NCBI GenBank assembly: GCA_050015815.1
Contig: JBEKAR010000046.1
Location: forward strand, 1-11,920
DNA from: JAJRAL01 sp050015815
GTDB taxonomy: Archaea > Thermoplasmatota > Thermoplasmata > Methanomassiliicoccales > UBA472
Length of the DNA: 11,920 nucleotides
Reading direction: 5' to 3'
A model generated the notes under the pieces. The model was not told the origin of the DNA. It did no database searches and saw nothing but the letters and a program-made list of their open reading frames with translations. The position numbers and the translations under genes are program-made. Each line of letters starts with the position of its first letter. The first letter of the stretch is position 1. Shown piece by piece: positions 11,884 to 11,920 of the stretch.

Positions 11884-11920
11884 AACTCTTGCGTGACCTT
11901 GTAGAACTCTACTTCAAAGA
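11880..11920 (+). CDS. rpoB: Start of RNA polymerase subunit B (partial)
   Basis: A GTG at 11880 overlaps the rpoH stop (GTGA) and opens a frame reading MKLLRDLVELYFK to the window edge. 'LVELYFK' resembles the first helix of the archaeal RpoB/RpoB'' subunit, and rpoB is the usual gene after rpoH. Only 13 codons are visible, so this rests mainly on context; whether the B subunit is split cannot be told. Confidence 0.65.
   Translation, partial: MKLLRDLVELYFK

Noticed and set aside
1..11920. CRISPR array, toxin-antitoxin pair or complete insertion sequence
   Set aside because: No regularly spaced repeats, no partner toxin gene beside the RHH gene (its neighbour is ftsZ), and only a transposase fragment without paired terminal repeats.

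Overview
The window is a compact, high-GC piece of an archaeal chromosome. The lineage call rests on gene content: TATA-binding protein (TBP), the large subunit of archaeal/eukaryotic-type primase, aEF-1beta, RNA polymerase subunit RpoH, archaeal TruA and TrmJ, a Fap7-type kinase, an archaeal phospholipid synthase, TATA-box promoters and an intron-bearing tRNA with no encoded CCA. FtsZ preceded by a ribbon-helix-helix (RHH) gene, together with high GC, fits a euryarchaeal lineage, most likely Thermoplasmatota. That placement is inference.

Layout. (1) 1-441, minus: tbp, cut by the window edge. (2) About 480-1400: an accessory patch of lower GC with a hairpin, the 3' end of a DDE transposase gene and an orphan gene. 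(3) 1500-2936, plus: a promoter with a perfect inverted repeat, then a tandem RHH regulator and ftsZ. (4) 2937-3644, minus: trmJ, whose stop codon abuts that of ftsZ. (5) 3692-5684, plus: truA, fap7-like kinase and CDP-alcohol phosphatidyltransferase, overlapping end to start. (6) 5686-8431, minus: a radical SAM/HhH protein, then primase large subunit. (7) 8556-8912, plus: a TfoX-N protein. (8) 9059-10405, plus: malic enzyme behind a clear TATA box and a leader hairpin. (9) 10420-10864, minus: a four-CxxC zinc-ribbon miniprotein and aEF-1beta. (10) 10977-11250, plus: a small gene with a perfect Shine-Dalgarno (SD) sequence but a one-base frameshift. (11) 11351-11485, plus: tRNA-Lys(UUU) interrupted twice, in the D-loop and the T-loop. 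(12) 11545 to the end: rpoH and the first codons of the large RNA polymerase subunit gene.

Most genes serve the central machinery: transcription (TBP, RpoH, RpoB), translation and RNA modification (TrmJ, TruA, Fap7, aEF-1beta, tRNA), replication (PriL), division (RHH-FtsZ) and membrane lipid synthesis. The observations most worth following are the doubly interrupted tRNA, whose T-loop intron carries a near copy of the T-arm; two genes whose best SD signal points to a CTG start codon; the tandem-RHH/ftsZ module with its inverted repeat; and the frameshifted small gene. Family assignments come from recognised motifs and memory of the families; no database was searched.
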